Source of the DNA: Lottia gigantea
Taxonomy: Eukaryota; Mollusca; Gastropoda; Lottiidae
NCBI RefSeq assembly: GCF_000327385.1
Contig: NW_008710211.1
Location: 1,425,159-1,489,158 of the forward strand
Length of the DNA stretch: 64,000 nucleotides
Direction: 5' to 3'
In this document: positions 61,858-64,000 of the stretch, in pieces
Position numbering within the stretch: the first letter of the stretch is position 1
Layout of the letters: every line of letters begins with the position of its first letter
Notes under the pieces: generated by a model
Databases searched by the model: none
Told to the model about the DNA's origin: nothing
Seen by the model: the letters and a program-made list of their open reading frames with translations, nothing else
Translations under genes and position numbers: made by a program

Positions 61858-61965
61858 TGTGTTAGATGGCTATGATAAAATAGTCTCATAAAAGCACTGG
61901 CCAAGGTCACAAAGTAAAGATTTATGATAAAACAAGGTGCAAGTTAAAGGTTAAGATAATTAGAT
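61858..61965. repeat. dispersed repeat (copy 2)
   Basis: Same block as 27774-27895: AGTCTCATAAAAGCACTGGC, CAAGGTCACAAAGTAAAGAT, GCAAGTTAAAGGTTAAGATA. Confidence 0.75.
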
Positions 61966-62004
61966 GTGTTAATTATGGATGTCTTTGTAATCTTGATGGC
62001 AAAC

Positions 62005-62690
62005 ATCTTTACCAACATAAACACCCTTGCTGTTATTGAAACAACAAGCATCAACTCTACAATAGCTTTTACAAATGATAAGATTCATTTCAATGTCTGA
62101 CCCCAACCCTTGACAAAATCAGATACTAGAAACTTGCATTGTCATCCATTCTGTTATTGAACCAACAAGCATCAATGCTAAGTACAATAGCAGCCTTTCC
62201 AATGACAGACCCTGACCCTTGCAAGATCAGACACTGACAGAAGATTGGTTGGGTGTTGGGATTAGTAACAGTGCAGCAATAGCTCATCCAAGTGACAATA
62301 TGCCTTTTCAATGATACCCGAAAGATTAAACACTGAAAGCAGATTGGTTTGAGTGTTAGCTTGTTTTCTATTGATGCCACACATTCTGTTAATGAAAAAA
62401 GTATCAGTTCTACAATAGCTCATCCAAATGACAATCTGCCTTTTCAATACCCCAACCCTTGCAAGATCAGACACTGAAAGCAGATTGGTTTGAGTGTTAG
62501 CTTGTTTTCTATTGATGCCACACATTCTGTTAATGAAAAAAGTATCAGTTCTACAACAGCTCATCCAAATGACAATCTGCCTTTTCAATACCCCAACCCT
62601 TGCAAGATCAGACACTGAAAGCAGATTGGTTTGAGTGTTAGCTTGTTTTCTAGCGACGCCCCCCCATTCTGTTAATGAAACAATAAATGT
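62005..62690. repeat. tandem repeat of about 140 bp, 4-5 copies
   Basis: CATTCTGTTAATGAA, AGTATCAGTTCTACAATAGC, TCATCCAAATGACAATCTGC, CCCCAACCCTTGCAAGATCA and GACACTGAAAGCAGATTGGT recur. The two right-hand copies are nearly identical, the left-hand ones diverged. It produces two repetitive minus-strand ORFs (62126-62380, 62262-62615) that are not genes. Confidence 0.92.
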
Positions 62691-63099
62691 CAGTGTTAGT
62701 AATATAATTTATGTATAGTCTGTAATATGTAAGATAATTAAATTATTCTGTGATAAGTGATACCAGAGTTATAAATTAAATATATTTCAGAATAAATACA
62801 AACATTACATTATTCTATTTATTATGATTTTAACTCTACAAAATATCACTTTTTAAGAAAAACTGAGGATGAATAACCAAAGTTGTTATCCTGGTTAAAA
62901 ATTAGTGTTTCTATCTTCTTCAATTATTTTCCCTTTTGATGCCTAATTTTTCTTTAATCTTTGCTTTTAGATTAATTCTTAAAAGAATAAAATCTTCTAA
63001 TCATTTATTTAATGTAAATGAGCTCTATTAAATAGCTTATTTGATAAAAGTTAATTCAAATTTTCATTCTGAAAATGAGGTAACTGATTTGCAAAAAAT

Positions 63100-63456
63100 T
63101 TGAAAAGAATGGAGTTTTAAGTCCTACTTTTCTGCACCATGTGGACTAATGAAGACGGGCAACACCATCCAGGGTGCGATGAGGGAAATTACGCAGGACA
63201 GCAGCATTAGCCTGCTCTTTTTCGATTTCCAACTGTCGAGGGATCTTTAACTTGCACAGCCTGTAGCACACGGGGCCTATTGTCAGATCCGAACGACTAG
63301 AAGCTTTTTCCATGTCAGCCCCTCTTACCTGCATCACTGACAGGGGGAAAGCGGGTTGAAAAATCCAAGGGTATTATCTCGACCTATGCCGGGATTGAAC
63401 CCTGGACCTTCAGGTTAGCGAGCAAACGTCTAACTCACTGAGCCACCGCGGCTCCC
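63100..63456 (-). mobile_element. near full-length tRNA-derived SINE
   Basis: Tail AAGAATGGAGTTTTAAGTCC, central domain, GTCAGCCCCTCTTACC and a complete tRNA head with A box (TGGCTCAGTGAG) and B box (GGTTCAATCCC). Close to the 27387 copy with a short loss after CACGGGGCC. No clear target duplication found by eye. The minus ORF at 63146-63337 lies inside it and is not a gene. Confidence 0.93.
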
Positions 63457-63941
63457 TGTATTGAATATAGAAAACTATCAAGAAGGCTAGTTTGGACTAG
63501 GATGGGGATTAGATTCCAATTTGACAATGTTCTCATCATCTATTGTTAAATAATTTGACAAAGAATCGATCCCTGATGTTATACTAAAACCATTCTTTAA
63601 AAACAACATTGACTAGAGGCTTCTGATGTAGTCTCTATAGGTTTGGTTGAGACCCCTTGGATTGGTTATTACGGGCAAGAAATATCACTATCACAAATTA
63701 AGTAATTGCTACTTTAAATGAATATATTAATCTTGTAAGATGTCTGATGAATGTATGGCAATTAATCTGGTAATTCAAGGTCGGTGGGTCCGTCTGTTGG
63801 TTGGTAGGCAGGTCATGATGATCTTACTCCTATCAGTCTAATGACTTTCTACATTTACTGAAAAAATATGAGACAAGATGAGATGAGACATGTTATTGTC
63901 ATCTGAACTATTTATATGTACATTTTTCTCAAAATAAAAAC

Positions 63942-63972
63942 GAAATGAATGGAGTTTTATGTCCTTTTTCTA
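63942..63972 (-). mobile_element. SINE tail fragment
   Basis: AACGAAATGAATGGAGTTTT then ATGTCCTTTTTC. Confidence 0.65.
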
Positions 63973-64000
63973 ATGACCTTGTACATTAACTGAAAAAAAT

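Larger units (their letters stand above)
59758..64000 (-). other. intron of trio upstream of SH3 exon
   Basis: At least 4.2 kb without a recognisable exon. It holds a 19-bp minisatellite, a dispersed repeat, a tandem repeat of about 140 bp and two SINE pieces. Confidence 0.75.

Noticed and set aside
62126-62615. Two overlapping repetitive minus-strand ORFs
   Set aside because: They arise from a tandem repeat of about 140 bp and have no recognisable domain.
1-64000. LTR retroelement, LINE or autonomous transposase genes
   Set aside because: No reverse transcriptase, integrase or transposase motif was seen in the frames; mobile DNA here is SINE and MITE only.

Overview
The window is an AT-rich, intron-dense, repeat-rich animal genomic segment. 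It looks lophotrochozoan and most likely molluscan: a tRNA-derived SINE with an ATTTC-type tail, many short TTAA-flanked MITEs and many young minisatellites. The species cannot be named from the sequence. There is no bacterial-type operon, rRNA, CRISPR array or autonomous transposon gene. A 50-base run of N at 44021-44070 marks an assembly gap.

One protein-coding gene can be supported, on the minus strand: a TRIO/kalirin-family Rho guanine-nucleotide exchange factor (trio / unc-73 orthologue). Only its middle is present. Read 5' to 3' on the minus strand, the order is as follows. The SH3 domain that follows GEF1 is at 59514-59757. Two short basic linker exons follow (59155-59215 and 58320-58449). 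A 38.7 kb intron comes next. The GEF2 module then runs from 19636 to 10533 over many small exons (acidic linker, DH domain, PH domain). Last is a long low-complexity Ser/Pro linker exon (8152-8719) with an open donor. The Sec14, spectrin and GEF1 exons must lie beyond 64000, and any SH3-2/Ig/kinase exons below position 1. All junctions proposed here have GT donors, AG acceptors and compatible phases.

Inside the 38.7 kb intron are two exons that start with ATG, end in phase 0 on a good donor and carry basic, Cys-X-Cys N-termini (45285-45472 and 20053-20208). I interpret them as alternative first exons for GEF2-only short isoforms, like those known for kalirin and UNC-73. The one at 45 kb has eight tandem TGTGGTTT (RUNX-like) motifs just upstream.

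The rest is intron filled with repeats: four near-complete SINE copies plus fragments, at least six MITE families (one with piggyBac-like TTAACCC ends), a palindromic foldback family, and about twenty tandem arrays. Several arrays have a readable origin. A 51-bp array at 452-1175 is an amplified SINE tail. A 37-bp array at 10679-11785 is an amplified core of the foldback element. A 31-bp array at 16439-16633 is an amplified intron-exon junction of the trio gene itself.
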